Source: an uncultured Bacteroidales bacterium (GTDB taxonomy: Bacteria > Bacteroidota > Bacteroidia > Bacteroidales > FEN-979). Taken from it: DNA of 64,000 nucleotides. Every line of letters begins with the position of its first letter. Positions within the stretch are counted from its first letter, which is position 1. Under the pieces are notes generated by a model, which saw nothing but the letters and a program-made list of their open reading frames with translations, ran no database searches and was not told the DNA's origin. Shown in pieces: positions 52,639 to 63,027 of the stretch. Where the stretch lies: contig CAISRB010000011.1 of the NCBI GenBank assembly GCA_903887775.1, forward strand, positions 62,001 through 126,000, read 5' to 3'. The translations under genes were made by a program, and so were the position numbers.

Positions 52639-53652
52639 TCAGTCGATTTGATATTTGTCTTTGTGAAAGCCGAATTCAACCATGCCCAGGCCGTCAATAC
52701 CATCGAATTTATAGGTTCCGATAGCTTCACGCATCTGGTATTTCCCATCCATAAGATAAGGGAAATGGCCATTTCTCCTGAATTCAACTTTATGCTTTGC
52801 TCCGCTCCGGCATATAATATCTATAAACCCGTGGTCAGGTAAAAGTTTTTCGCGGGATATCGTTTCAAGGTCGGTGCATTCAATGATGGCATCCGTATGC
52901 CCGTCGGGATAAGTAATAAACCCTGCCGTAAGCCTGCCCAGGAAATCCCATTTAATAGTTGTAACAGTCCAGTGCATCCCTGCGTCTGAAATTCCCGTTA
53001 TCCAGTAATGCCTGTCCCAGGTCAGCCAGGTTCTTGAACCGAATGAATGATCTCTTGAAGCCCTCATCTCCATTGTATACACCTGCCCGTCCAAAGATAT
53101 GGTCCCTTTGAAGATGCCGGTCTGCTCATAATGAGTCTGCTGAGTATCCTTCATCATGAAAAAAAACTTCTTGTTCCACTTCTCACCTGCGACAGCCTTT
53201 GCTATCATGCTCTGGTCGGAGCTCTTCGCAAAATCATAAGGTTCATGCTCGCCGATGAAAAGCATGTCGGTCTTGCAGTGACAGGATTTGCCCTGCTCAT
53301 CGGTCACCGGGCCTTCGTAGGTGATCCTCCATTCCTTACCTAAAACTGTATTTTCCCATTTCAGGCTGCCCATCTGGAACCCGGCCCCATCAGGACCCGG
53401 ATCGGTCTTCAGACCGAAGAATCCTCTTCCTTTAATGAAAAAATCAAACCACCATTCATGCTGTCTTTTTTTGCCCCTGAAGGCCATACGTGCGATGAAT
53501 GCATTACCTGCTTTATCTCCGCCATAAAAATAAGAGCTGTCGTTAGGGAATGGCTGGTTGAGGTCTACATGTTTCTGTTCGAGGATTTCAATGGGAAACT
53601 GCCTGTTCTTCGTGCGTTTCACCATCTGGCGTGCGATAAAGTATTTCAGCAT
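52639..53652 (-). CDS. CrtC/hydroxyneurosporene-synthase-like (lipocalin-fold) protein
   Basis: A 337-residue protein with no signal peptide, resembling the CrtC-like/AttH family of double-lipocalin proteins. I start at the ATG at 53652 (MLKYFIARQMVKR); the upstream in-frame ATG at 53730 overlaps the start of the divergent porin gene. Visible motifs are QHEWWFDFFIKGRGFFGLK, YEQTGIFKGTISLDGQVY, the family's central RDHSFGSRTWLTWDRHYW, and FIDIICRSGAKHKVEF. The RDHSxG motif is typical of proteins found next to or fused with PEP-synthase-like enzymes. Its function is unknown; a hydrophobic-ligand-binding or hydratase role is inferred. The phosphotransferase gene follows after 16 bases. Confidence 0.7.
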   Translation of the reverse strand: MLKYFIARQMVKRTKNRQFPIEILEQKHVDLNQPFPNDSSYFYGGDKAGNAFIARMAFRGKKRQHEWWFDFFIKGRGFFGLKTDPGPDGAGFQMGSLKWENTVLGKEWRITYEGPVTDEQGKSCHCKTDMLFIGEHEPYDFAKSSDQSMIAKAVAGEKWNKKFFFMMKDTQQTHYEQTGIFKGTISLDGQVYTMEMRASRDHSFGSRTWLTWDRHYWITGISDAGMHWTVTTIKWDFLGRLTAGFITYPDGHTDAIIECTDLETISREKLLPDHGFIDIICRSGAKHKVEFRRNGHFPYLMDGKYQMREAIGTYKFDGIDGLGMVEFGFHKDKYQID

Positions 53653-53740
53653 GAGTTTTTTTTTAGGGCGCAAACTTAGGTTATTTTGCCGAAATGCCGA
53701 AATTTGGGCTTCGAAGTTTATACTAAACATTTCAACCGTG

Positions 53741-55078
53741 ATGTTGTTCAGGAGATCTGCCGCCGTGGTATTTATTGTGGCTATGATTATTAGCCGGTTT
53801 AGCGCAGAGGCCTCGGAGGGGGATACGATAAAAAACCAATTCTGGAATTATCATTTCCAGCTTACTTTACTCCCGCAATATCATCCGGCTTTCAAGGCTG
53901 ATTACTCGGGTGAGAACAGCCTTCAGAAATATGAAGAATCTACGGTTTCTTTATCTGCAACTCTTTTTTTCGGGATGCGTTTGTGGAAAGGGGCCCAGAT
54001 ATATTTCAATCCGGAGGCCTCAGGAGGCAAGGGCTTTTCGCAGACCCATGGTGTTGCCGGCTTCCCCAACGGTGAAGTCTACCGTGTAAGTGATCCTTCG
54101 GTGCATGTTTATATCGGGCGCTTATACTTAAAGCAGGTTTTTGCCCTTTCAAAATCATGGCACAGGTCAGCTGATGATTTCAACCAGCTTTCGGGTCGCG
54201 AACCCGATACTTACCTCTCCCTGATTGCAGGGAAATTCAGCATGATGGATTTTTTCGATAACAATTCATTCAGCCACGATCCCCGTGTACAGTTCTATAA
54301 CTGGGCGCTGATGGGGAACGGGGCCTGGGATTATCCTGCAAACGTAAGGGGATATGATTACGGTTTGGCCGGGGAATTTGTGAGACCAAAATGGGCCATT
54401 CGTGCGGCTTTCGTAACAATGCCCACGGAAGCCAATGGCCAAAAGATGGAATATAATATAACCAGGTCATTCGGCAGTGCTGTTGAATTTGAGAAGAAAT
54501 ACTCACTTGGACGGCAATCAGGTATAATCAGGGCTATGGCCTATTTTAACCTCGCTCCAATGGGTAATTACAAACAGACAGTCAGACTTGGGAGGGAGGA
54601 GGACAGCATTCCTGATATCACTCTGACAAGAGCGGAGGGTCGTACAAAATATGGTTTCGGGCTCAATATAGAGCAAAATCTCGACAGGAATTTCGGGATG
54701 TTTATGCGGGCAGGCTGGAACGATGGTCAGAATGAAACCTGGGTGTTTACCGAGATTGACAGGACGATCAACCTTGGCCTTAATATAGATGGTAATTTAT
54801 GGCAACGCGACGACGACAACCTGGCGATTGCCTTTATCATGAACGGTATTTCTTCTCCGCATGCCGATTATCTGAGAGCAGGAGGCATGGGATTTATGAT
54901 CGGAGACGGAGGCCTGAACTGTGCTCCTGAGTTCATCGGGGAGATCTATTATTCATTTCAATTCTTCAGAAAGCTTTTATGGATATGCCCCGATTATCAA
55001 TACATCCTTAACCCGGGCTATAACCAGGTTCGCGGGCCTGCGAATGCCTTTGGGCTCAGGGTCCACATCGAAATCTGA
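53741..55078 (+). CDS. OprB-like carbohydrate porin
   Basis: Outer membrane beta-barrel of the carbohydrate-selective porin OprB type. I use the ATG at 53741 (residue 62 of the longest frame), which opens a signal peptide (MLFRRSAAVVFIVAMIISRFSAEA) and gives 445 residues. Typical parts: NYHFQLTLLPQYHPAFKADYSG, a barrel of alternating strands with LSLIAGKFSMMDFFDNNSFSHDPR, FMRAGWNDGQ, and SPHADYLRAGGMGFMIGDG near the C-terminus, ending in FGLRVHIEI with an aromatic/hydrophobic last strand. It diverges from the CrtC-like/phosphotransferase pair, only 88 bases separating the starts. The sugar or other solute it passes is unknown. Confidence 0.82.
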   Translation: MLFRRSAAVVFIVAMIISRFSAEASEGDTIKNQFWNYHFQLTLLPQYHPAFKADYSGENSLQKYEESTVSLSATLFFGMRLWKGAQIYFNPEASGGKGFSQTHGVAGFPNGEVYRVSDPSVHVYIGRLYLKQVFALSKSWHRSADDFNQLSGREPDTYLSLIAGKFSMMDFFDNNSFSHDPRVQFYNWALMGNGAWDYPANVRGYDYGLAGEFVRPKWAIRAAFVTMPTEANGQKMEYNITRSFGSAVEFEKKYSLGRQSGIIRAMAYFNLAPMGNYKQTVRLGREEDSIPDITLTRAEGRTKYGFGLNIEQNLDRNFGMFMRAGWNDGQNETWVFTEIDRTINLGLNIDGNLWQRDDDNLAIAFIMNGISSPHADYLRAGGMGFMIGDGGLNCAPEFIGEIYYSFQFFRKLLWICPDYQYILNPGYNQVRGPANAFGLRVHIEI

Positions 55079-55156
55079 TACCCGCTCATTCTTGTTGTTG
55101 GCTCAGTATCAATGACAAACCTGTCTGAGGGAAGATGAACACCGAACCCGGAAGCG

Positions 55157-56446
55157 TTATCCTTCTGTCGATTCCAGGGGTGAATGAGGTGAATTGATTG
55201 TAAAGCAGAAAGAAGCGCCTTTTCCGGGCTCCCCAATGCCCCACATCGTTCCCCCGTGCCGTTCAATAATGCGTTTGGCCGTAGCCAGCCCGACACCTGT
55301 TCCCGGAAACTCCTCCTGTGTATGCAGCCTTACAAACGGTGTGAAAAGATTTGCTGCCCTTGATGGATCAAATCCAACGCCATTATCCTTTACACAAAAG
55401 ATTGTTTTCCCGTCTTTCTGAGAACTGCTTACCCGGATCGTGGGATGTTCTGTTGTTGAAGTGTATTTCCAGGCATTTCCAAGAAGATTCTTAACAACAA
55501 CCATCAGAAGGCTTTGATCGGCTGTAAGTTGCATGTTATCCTCGATTTTCACATCAATATCGCGGGCAGGATCATCCTGGTGGATCCACTGCATGACTTT
55601 ACGGCACATCTCGCTCAGATCAACAGGTTGAGAATGGATGCTTATCGTCCCGGTGCGTGAAAACTGCAACAGGTCGTTAATCATCTCTGCCATCGATCTG
55701 GTGGTGGAATGTATCGTCTCAACATATGAAACTCCTGCTTCATCGAGCTTGTCAAGATAATGATGGTGCAGCAGTTGTGCGCTCATGCTGATGTGGTTCA
55801 GGGGTGTCCGGAGGTCATGTGAAATAGTGTACGAAAATGCCTCCAGGTCACGGTTCAAACTTATAAGATGCTCATTCGATCTTTGCAGTTCGGCTTGTGC
55901 TTCTATAAGCTGATAGTTTTGCTGTACGGCATTTTCGTAAACCGATAATAAAAGGTCCAGTATTTGTTTTCTCTCTGAATTGATTGCATATTTCTGGCCA
56001 TTGAACATGATCTCAAGCACCAGGTCGCTGGTTCCCTGGTACCTGAGTTCCCTGTTGGCCAGCAGATAATTAATGCGGGAGAGCAGGTATTTGGCATCAT
56101 AAGGCTTCGTAATGAAATTATCTGATCCCGCTTGAAGTCCCTTAATGATATCCATCGAATCCTGCAGCGTTGTGAGCAGTATAATGGGGATTTCTTTAAG
56201 CTCTTTCGTGCCTTTAACTTTCTGACAGAGTTCATAACCATCCATGCCAGGCATCAGTATGTCGCTGACAATAAGAATAGGAGGTTCTTCCAGGGCTGCT
56301 TTAAAAGCAGAGCTTCCCTCTTCGAAATCTCTTACTTTATAATCGTGTTTCGTCAGAAGGGATTTCAGCATCATCGCCTGGCTCTTCGAGTCCTCGACGA
56401 TCATGATATAGCCTTCCCTTTCCCCGGATGAGAACAGATGACTCAT
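55157..56446 (-). CDS. receiver-histidine kinase hybrid (N-terminal receiver)
   Basis: A 429-residue cytoplasmic hybrid with the receiver first. The receiver has acceptor Asp62 (ILIVSDILMPGMDG) and KPYDAKYLL; a coiled-coil linker (about 165-205, QLIEAQAELQRSNEHLISLNRDL-like heptads) leads to the HisKA domain with His210 (AFSYTISHDLRTPLNHI), and an ATPase domain with NLLGNAWKYTS, VKDNGVGFDP and FPGTGVGLATAKRIIERHGG. The phytochrome-like kinase core fits the group of Cph1-type HisKA domains. No membrane or sensory domain, so the signal enters through phosphorylation of the receiver. It starts one base after the gapA stop, in the same transcript. Confidence 0.92.
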   Translation of the reverse strand: MSHLFSSGEREGYIMIVEDSKSQAMMLKSLLTKHDYKVRDFEEGSSAFKAALEEPPILIVSDILMPGMDGYELCQKVKGTKELKEIPIILLTTLQDSMDIIKGLQAGSDNFITKPYDAKYLLSRINYLLANRELRYQGTSDLVLEIMFNGQKYAINSERKQILDLLLSVYENAVQQNYQLIEAQAELQRSNEHLISLNRDLEAFSYTISHDLRTPLNHISMSAQLLHHHYLDKLDEAGVSYVETIHSTTRSMAEMINDLLQFSRTGTISIHSQPVDLSEMCRKVMQWIHQDDPARDIDVKIEDNMQLTADQSLLMVVVKNLLGNAWKYTSTTEHPTIRVSSSQKDGKTIFCVKDNGVGFDPSRAANLFTPFVRLHTQEEFPGTGVGLATAKRIIERHGGTMWGIGEPGKGASFCFTINSPHSPLESTEG

Positions 56447-56447
56447 G

Positions 56448-57470
<1,023 letters not shown>

Positions 57471-57693
57471 TTAAATTCTAATTTTGATTTTATCTGTAAA
57501 TATTTAAATTTTTACATATTGGTCAGATGGAATACCCCTATTATCATTTCCGGTTTGCAATAACCTGATAAGTATCGTATTTCATGCTTCAAAAGTACTT
57601 AATTTAATCGAAAAGCTAAAATATGAAAAAAATGCAAAATTTTGTATTTCGGTAAAATTACCTTAGTTTTAAAGACCGAATAATTTTGATATC

Positions 57694-58521
57694 ATGAACA
57701 AGCTATTTGTGGTTTCCGATGGCTCGGGACGTACAGCCGAGCAGATTCTGATGGCTGCGCTCACGCAATTCCCTGATTCCAGAGTGGAGATAGTGCTCAG
57801 GCCGGAAGTTCGAACCGAACAGGCTGTTGAAGAAATAGTAAGTGAGGTTGCAGAAGAAAAGGGTTTTATTTTGCATACCCTGGTCTCTGAATCGCTACGG
57901 GAATGCGTTCTCAGGCTCAGCCGGATCCATAATGTGGATGCCATTGACCTCATGGGGCCTTTGTTATCAAGGCTTTCACATCATTTCGCCGATTCTCCGA
58001 AAGGAGAACCGGGTTTGTTTTTCAGCCTTAACCAGGAATATTTCAAACGGATCGATGCCATGCAGTTCGCTTTTACCCATGATGACGGGCAGAGGGATTA
58101 TGATTATGATAAAGCTGAGATCATCCTTGTAGGTGTTTCACGTACTTTCAAAACGCCACTCAGCATATACCTGGCCTTTAAGGGTTGGTTTGTCGCAAAC
58201 TTCCCGGTCGTCCTTGGCAGCGAATTACCTGACATACTGAAAACGCTGGAACATGGCAGGGTCTTCGGACTGATGACCGAACCTCAGGACCTTTGCAGCC
58301 TGAGGTCAGTAAGGCAGCAATATCTTGGCGGGTTTTCAAGTGATTATACCTCAATGAATAATGTTAAACGGGAATTGAATTATGCTATGAAATTTTTCTG
58401 TCAGTATGAATGGCCTGTTGTGCATGTAACCAATAAACCAATTGAAGAGATCGCAACTGAAATTCTTACCATTAAAAAGAGGATAGATCTCCCGGGCTAT
58501 GTTCGTAAAAAATGCGAATGA
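57694..58521 (+). CDS. PPDK/PEP-synthase regulatory protein (bifunctional kinase/pyrophosphorylase, DUF299)
   Basis: Switches pyruvate, phosphate dikinase or PEP synthase off and on by ADP-dependent phosphorylation of a threonine near the phosphohistidine and by phosphate-dependent removal. The 275-residue protein has the family start FVVSDGSGRTAEQIL, LVSESLRECVL, IDLMGPLLSRLS, and the P-loop GVSRTFKTPLSIYLAFKGW. The P-loop reads RTFKT where many homologues have RTSKT; this may be a group variant. Normal length. No PPDK gene is in the window; the RPH-type phosphotransferase at 50235-52622 shares the His domain but is probably not its target. It diverges from gapA across a 241-base AT-rich gap. 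Confidence 0.93.
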   Translation: MNKLFVVSDGSGRTAEQILMAALTQFPDSRVEIVLRPEVRTEQAVEEIVSEVAEEKGFILHTLVSESLRECVLRLSRIHNVDAIDLMGPLLSRLSHHFADSPKGEPGLFFSLNQEYFKRIDAMQFAFTHDDGQRDYDYDKAEIILVGVSRTFKTPLSIYLAFKGWFVANFPVVLGSELPDILKTLEHGRVFGLMTEPQDLCSLRSVRQQYLGGFSSDYTSMNNVKRELNYAMKFFCQYEWPVVHVTNKPIEEIATEILTIKKRIDLPGYVRKKCE

Positions 58522-58558
58522 GGTGTAAACTAATTTCTCCCTGTTTGCCGAAAACGAT

Positions 58559-58566
58559 TATTTTTG
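58559..58566 (+). promoter_or_regulatory. -7 box of pyrG
   Basis: TATTTTTG matches TAnnTTTG exactly and lies 30 bases before the pyrG ATG. There is no TTG at the -33 distance. Confidence 0.45.
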
Positions 58567-58596
58567 TGTTCAGTAATTCTTCATTGTGATTAGAAT

Positions 58597-60207
58597 ATGT
58601 CCTCAACCAAATATATTTTTGTAACCGGCGGTGTTACTTCGTCCCTGGGTAAGGGAATTATTTCCTCTTCTATAGCGAAACTGCTGGTTGCCAGGGGGTT
58701 TACGGTAACTATTCAAAAACTCGATCCATATATCAACATTGATCCGGGAACATTGAATCCATATGAGCACGGCGAATGCTACGTTACAGAAGACGGGGCC
58801 GAGACCGACCTGGACCTTGGACATTACGAAAGATTTTCAAGTGTGCCTACAACACAGGCAAATAATGTTACTACCGGGGTAGTCTACCAGAGTGTCATCA
58901 GTAAGGAACGACAAGGTGAGTATCTTGGCGAAACTGTTCAGGTAATCCCCCATATCACCGATGAAATAAAATTCAGGATCAAACTGCTTGCAAGTAAACA
59001 GCATTATGATTTTGTGATCACTGAGATAGGCGGAACCGTGGGCGACATTGAATCCCTGCCCTTTATCGAAGCTGTTCGCCAGTTGCGCTGGGAATTAGGA
59101 AAAGACAGCGTGGTTGTTCATCTTACGCTGGTACCTTATCTTGCGGCCGCAGGAGAACTGAAATCAAAACCAACCCAGCATTCCGTAAAAACATTACTGG
59201 AACAGGGAGTTCAGCCCGATATTATCGTTTGCCGCACCGAGAAGCATCTTCCAGAGAGTCTTCGCAACAAGATCGCTCTTTTCTGTAATGTTAATCCTTC
59301 CTCTGTAATTGAATGCATAGACGCAGAGAGCATTTACGAAGTTCCTGTGCTGATGAGGCAGGAAAACCTGGATGTGGAGATCCTTAAAAGGACCGACATG
59401 CCCACTAACGGAGTCCCTGATCTTCGTGACTGGGAAAAGTTCCTTTTTACATTGAAAAATCCCACCTGCCATTTCAGCATCGGCCTTGTAGGTAAATATG
59501 TGGAATTAAAAGATGCTTATAAGTCGATCAACGAAGCCATTATCCACGCAGGGGTATCGAACAGCTGCAAGGTTAACGTCATCTCCCTGCATTCGGAATT
59601 CATCGATGAAAAAAACGTGGCTGAAAAGCTTCAAGGCCTGAATGCCATACTGGTCGCACCCGGTTTCGGAGAAAGAGGCATTGAAGGGAAGATAACTGCC
59701 ATTAATTTTGCCAGGACACATGGGATACCATTCTTCGGGATATGTCTCGGGATGCAGTGTGCGGTGATAGAATTTGCACGCAATGTGTTGGGCTTGAAAG
59801 GAGCCCATTCCACCGAATTCAATAAAAACACTCCTTATCCCGTCATCGATATGATGGAGGAACAGAAAAAGATCATGGGACTTGGAGGTACGATGCGGTT
59901 AGGAGCTTACCCATGCCAGCTTGAAAAGTCATCGAAGGTTTACGAAATATACCAATCCGAAAATATTTCCGAAAGGCACAGGCACAGGTATGAATTCAAT
60001 AATTCTTACCTTGAACAATATGTCAAAAACGGTTTTTTACCCGTTGGGATAAATGAAAAGGACAATCTTGTCGAGATCATGGAACTCACAACCCATCCCT
60101 GGTTCATTGGCGTTCAGTTTCATCCTGAATATAAAAGTACGGTTGCCAGACCACATCCTCTTTTTGTGGCTTTTATTAAAGCAGCAAGGGAATATCAGCC
60201 CAAGTAA
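58597..60207 (+). CDS. pyrG: CTP synthase
   Basis: Makes CTP from UTP, ATP and glutamine. The 536-residue protein has the synthase domain with GGVTSSLGKGIISSSIAKLL, DPYINIDPGTLNPYEHGE, and ITEIGGTVGDIESLPFIEA, and the C-terminal class I glutaminase domain with FFGICLGMQCAVIEFARN (nucleophile Cys) and the His/Glu pair in GVQFHPEYKS. Length is normal. yidC follows after 59 bases with its own promoter box, a gene order I recall as common in Bacteroidetes. Confidence 0.98.
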   Translation: MSSTKYIFVTGGVTSSLGKGIISSSIAKLLVARGFTVTIQKLDPYINIDPGTLNPYEHGECYVTEDGAETDLDLGHYERFSSVPTTQANNVTTGVVYQSVISKERQGEYLGETVQVIPHITDEIKFRIKLLASKQHYDFVITEIGGTVGDIESLPFIEAVRQLRWELGKDSVVVHLTLVPYLAAAGELKSKPTQHSVKTLLEQGVQPDIIVCRTEKHLPESLRNKIALFCNVNPSSVIECIDAESIYEVPVLMRQENLDVEILKRTDMPTNGVPDLRDWEKFLFTLKNPTCHFSIGLVGKYVELKDAYKSINEAIIHAGVSNSCKVNVISLHSEFIDEKNVAEKLQGLNAILVAPGFGERGIEGKITAINFARTHGIPFFGICLGMQCAVIEFARNVLGLKGAHSTEFNKNTPYPVIDMMEEQKKIMGLGGTMRLGAYPCQLEKSSKVYEIYQSENISERHRHRYEFNNSYLEQYVKNGFLPVGINEKDNLVEIMELTTHPWFIGVQFHPEYKSTVARPHPLFVAFIKAAREYQPK

Positions 60208-60218
60208 AGACAATTTCT

Positions 60219-60226
60219 TAACTTTG
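60219..60226 (+). promoter_or_regulatory. -7 box of yidC
   Basis: TAACTTTG, followed by CACCCCC, matches the TAnnTTTG consensus exactly and lies 12 bases after the pyrG stop. Transcription would start near 60233, about 34 bases before the yidC ATG. No clear TTG at -33. Confidence 0.5.
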
Positions 60227-60266
60227 CACCCCCAAAAGCCGCTTTTAGATTAATTAAAACTCTTTC

Positions 60267-62219
60267 ATGAATAACAAGAATACGATCATCGGGCTCGGCC
60301 TCATCTTCGCAATTTTTATCGGGTATACATACCTGTTGAGCCCATCTAAGGAACAACTTATCGCCCAGAAGCGTAAAGCAGATTCTATGTACATGATTAA
60401 TGTACAGAAGCAGCACTCAATGATCACATCCATTGCAAGGGAAAAGGCTATTGCCGTTTCAAAGGAAAAAGAGAAATTCGCTGCCCGTGGTGAAAAAGTT
60501 GACTCGGTAACTCTGGTCAGGATGACGATGAAAGGCGAACTTGGTGTATTCGCCAATGCAGCAGTGGGGAAGGACACATCTTATACCATTGAAAATGATG
60601 TCTTTAAACTTAATTTTCTCTCCAGGGGAGGGAAGATCGGCCGTGTTGAGCTGAAGAACTACCTTACCTGGAATAAGAAGCCGTTAGTTCTGATGGACAG
60701 CGATTCGCTGAATTTCGGCATCTCGTTTTTCTCCAACAACCGGACCATAAGCACCAACCATTTATATTTTCAGCCTTTCTGGCACGATCCTTTACACAAG
60801 GGACAGACTTCAATGAAAGTCAGCGGGAAAGATTCACTGCAGTTCGGCATGAGGTTATATACTGCCTCAGGCGATACCGGCTTCAATAAGGATCAGTACA
60901 TCGAATTCCTTTACACTATTAAAGGGGATGACTATATGCTTCGCTTCCGGGTGAATATTGAAGGTATGGATCAGGCCATTGATGCAGGAAATAAATTCCT
61001 CGTCCTGACCTGGAGCGAGAATCTGAAAAACCTCGAGAAAAGTCTTAAAATGGAGCGTATGACCAGTACGCTTTACTATAAATACGATCAGGAAAAGGTC
61101 GATTATATAACTGAAACGAAGGATGAAGAACGCTATCTGAAAAATGAGAAGATCAAATGGTTCTCGTTCAAACAACAGTTTTTCAGCAGCATTCTGATAG
61201 CCGACAACTATTTTACCGAACCAAGGCTCAGGACCCAGACACTTCCGGGGCCTCCGGGCTACCTTAAGACCATGTTGGTCGAAACAGGAATTCCATATTC
61301 CGGGAAAGAGACCAAGTCGTTGGGCATGTCTATGTATTTTGGTCCGGATAAATTTTACACGCTAAAGCATTACAATTTAGACCTCGAAAAACAGATCCCG
61401 CTTGGATGGAGCTTTTTCCTGATGGCATGGATCAACATATACGCTGTTATCCCGGTCTTTACTTTCTTCGGGAACCTGGGGTGGAATTATGGCATCATCA
61501 TCCTTGTGCTGACCATTTTACTGAAGATCGTCCTTTTTCCGATAGCTTATAAAACATACAAATCATCAGCAAAGATGAGAGTCCTGAAGCCGGATATCGA
61601 TGAACTGAATAAAAAGTTTTCGAAAAAGGACGATGCCATGAAAAAGCAACAGGCGACGATGGACCTCTATAAGAAGGCAGGGGTCAACCCGATGGCAGGT
61701 TGTATCCCGATGCTGCTGCAGTTCCCTATCCTTATTGCGATGTTCCGCTTTTTTCCTTCATCCATTGAGCTCAGGCAGCAGTCTTTTCTTTGGGCTACAG
61801 ATCTTTCATCATATGATTCAATATGGACCTTCCCTGCTGGTTTCAGCATACCCTGGTATGGTAACCATGTCAGCCTTTTCGCTCTTCTGATGACCATCTC
61901 GAGTATTATCTATACCAGGATTAACGACCAGATGATGGGCAGCACCCAGCAGCAGATGCCAGGCATGAAAACAATGATGTATATGATGCCGGTGATGTTC
62001 CTGTTCTGGTTTAATGATTATTCTTCCGGGCTAAGCTATTATTATCTTCTTGCAAACCTTCTCACGTTTGCCCAGATCTACCTGATCCGTGCCTTTATGG
62101 ACGAGAAAAAACTTCATGCCCAGATCGAAGCCAACAAGAAAAAACCTGTGAAAAAATCAGGGTTCCAGAAAAGGCTGGAAGATATGGCAAAACAGCGCGG
62201 GATGCCAGCGAAGAGGTAG
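60267..62219 (+). CDS. yidC: membrane protein insertase YidC
   Basis: Inserts and folds inner membrane proteins, alone or with SecYEG. The 650-residue protein has the Gram-negative form: an N-terminal membrane segment (IIGLGLIFAIFIGYTYLLSP), a large periplasmic beta-sandwich domain at about 95-360 (NDVFKLNFLSRGGKIGRVELKNYL-like motif near 110-135), then the five-helix core from about 390 (NLGWNYGIIILVLTILLKIVLFPI, KAGVNPMAGCIPMLLQFPILIAMFRF, YMMPVMFLFWFNDYSSGLSYYYLLANLL) and a basic C-terminal tail (KKKPVKKSGFQKRLEDMAK). All expected parts are present at normal length. Confidence 0.97.
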   Translation: MNNKNTIIGLGLIFAIFIGYTYLLSPSKEQLIAQKRKADSMYMINVQKQHSMITSIAREKAIAVSKEKEKFAARGEKVDSVTLVRMTMKGELGVFANAAVGKDTSYTIENDVFKLNFLSRGGKIGRVELKNYLTWNKKPLVLMDSDSLNFGISFFSNNRTISTNHLYFQPFWHDPLHKGQTSMKVSGKDSLQFGMRLYTASGDTGFNKDQYIEFLYTIKGDDYMLRFRVNIEGMDQAIDAGNKFLVLTWSENLKNLEKSLKMERMTSTLYYKYDQEKVDYITETKDEERYLKNEKIKWFSFKQQFFSSILIADNYFTEPRLRTQTLPGPPGYLKTMLVETGIPYSGKETKSLGMSMYFGPDKFYTLKHYNLDLEKQIPLGWSFFLMAWINIYAVIPVFTFFGNLGWNYGIIILVLTILLKIVLFPIAYKTYKSSAKMRVLKPDIDELNKKFSKKDDAMKKQQATMDLYKKAGVNPMAGCIPMLLQFPILIAMFRFFPSSIELRQQSFLWATDLSSYDSIWTFPAGFSIPWYGNHVSLFALLMTISSIIYTRINDQMMGSTQQQMPGMKTMMYMMPVMFLFWFNDYSSGLSYYYLLANLLTFAQIYLIRAFMDEKKLHAQIEANKKKPVKKSGFQKRLEDMAKQRGMPAKR

Positions 62220-62283
62220 AGGAGCCCGAGTAATTCAATGTTCAATATCCGATGTTCAAGCTGCTCTGTTGCCTGATTCCTGA

Positions 62284-63024
62284 CTAAAGAAACGACAGGA
62301 AGAGGTTCAGCCCTTCTTTCTTTGCTTTATCAAAGTTAAAGGATATGTTTTCGCTGAGGTACTGTCTGCAATCGGCGTTTTTCGGAAGCTTTGCGCTGAA
62401 GAAATCCAGGGTGCCTTCAATATTTTCAACTCCGAATCTCAGGGCTTTATTTAAACAGCCCAGCACATCTTCCGGAATTGGTTTCAGGGATACCCAAACA
62501 GCAAAAACAAAAGGCAGCTTTGTAAACCGTATCCACTCTTCGGCAAGATCATAGGAGTAGGGATATCGCCCTTTGAGGTCAAAAGTTTTATCGCCGATAG
62601 CAACGATGGCCTCACGTTCTGAATGATCTTCTGCCTGACCCGGTTTCAGCCTTTCGAACAAAGGAGTTATTTTCCAGAAGGATTGTGCCAGGACCTGGAC
62701 AAGCTTCGACGAGGTCCTGGAGTCAAAATCAAGATAAACCTTTCTGATCTTTTCAAGCGGCTTATCAGAAAGAAGAAGTACTGTTACGACTTCCCTGACA
62801 GCACCTATGCAGTAATCTGAAATTATATGATAATTTTTGAAGTCGGAAAGCGCCCCGGTTGGGACCAGGGCAATATCAGCCTCACCCGACTTCAGCCTCT
62901 CGGCACACATTGATGGCACCTCGAGATATAACTGATAGTCGCGAAGATATCCCGATTGCTGTATGCCGTAAACAAACGGGTAGGTGTTGAGGTAGGAGAC
63001 TGCAGAAATATTAAGCGCTTTCAT
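62284..63024 (-). CDS. mqnA: chorismate dehydratase MqnA (futalosine pathway)
   Basis: Converts chorismate to 3-[(1-carboxyvinyl)oxy]benzoate, the first step of the futalosine route to menaquinone. The 246-residue protein has the family start ISAVSYLNTYPFVYG, then MCAERLKSGEADIALVPTGAL, IGAVREVVTVLLLS, VYLDFDSRTSSKLVQVL, AIGDKTFD and SYDLAEEWIRFTKLPFVFAVWV. It is a periplasmic-binding-protein-like fold. coaE precedes it on the same strand, with 3 bases between. It implies that this organism makes menaquinone by the MqnA-D route rather than by MenFDHC; the other mqn genes are not in the window. Confidence 0.92.
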   Translation of the reverse strand: MKALNISAVSYLNTYPFVYGIQQSGYLRDYQLYLEVPSMCAERLKSGEADIALVPTGALSDFKNYHIISDYCIGAVREVVTVLLLSDKPLEKIRKVYLDFDSRTSSKLVQVLAQSFWKITPLFERLKPGQAEDHSEREAIVAIGDKTFDLKGRYPYSYDLAEEWIRFTKLPFVFAVWVSLKPIPEDVLGCLNKALRFGVENIEGTLDFFSAKLPKNADCRQYLSENISFNFDKAKKEGLNLFLSFL

Positions 63025-63027
63025 GTG

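Noticed and set aside
55075-55110. Terminator after the porin gene (TGATAC ... GTATCA)
   Set aside because: The stem is 6 bp with a loop of more than 20 bases and no T tract.
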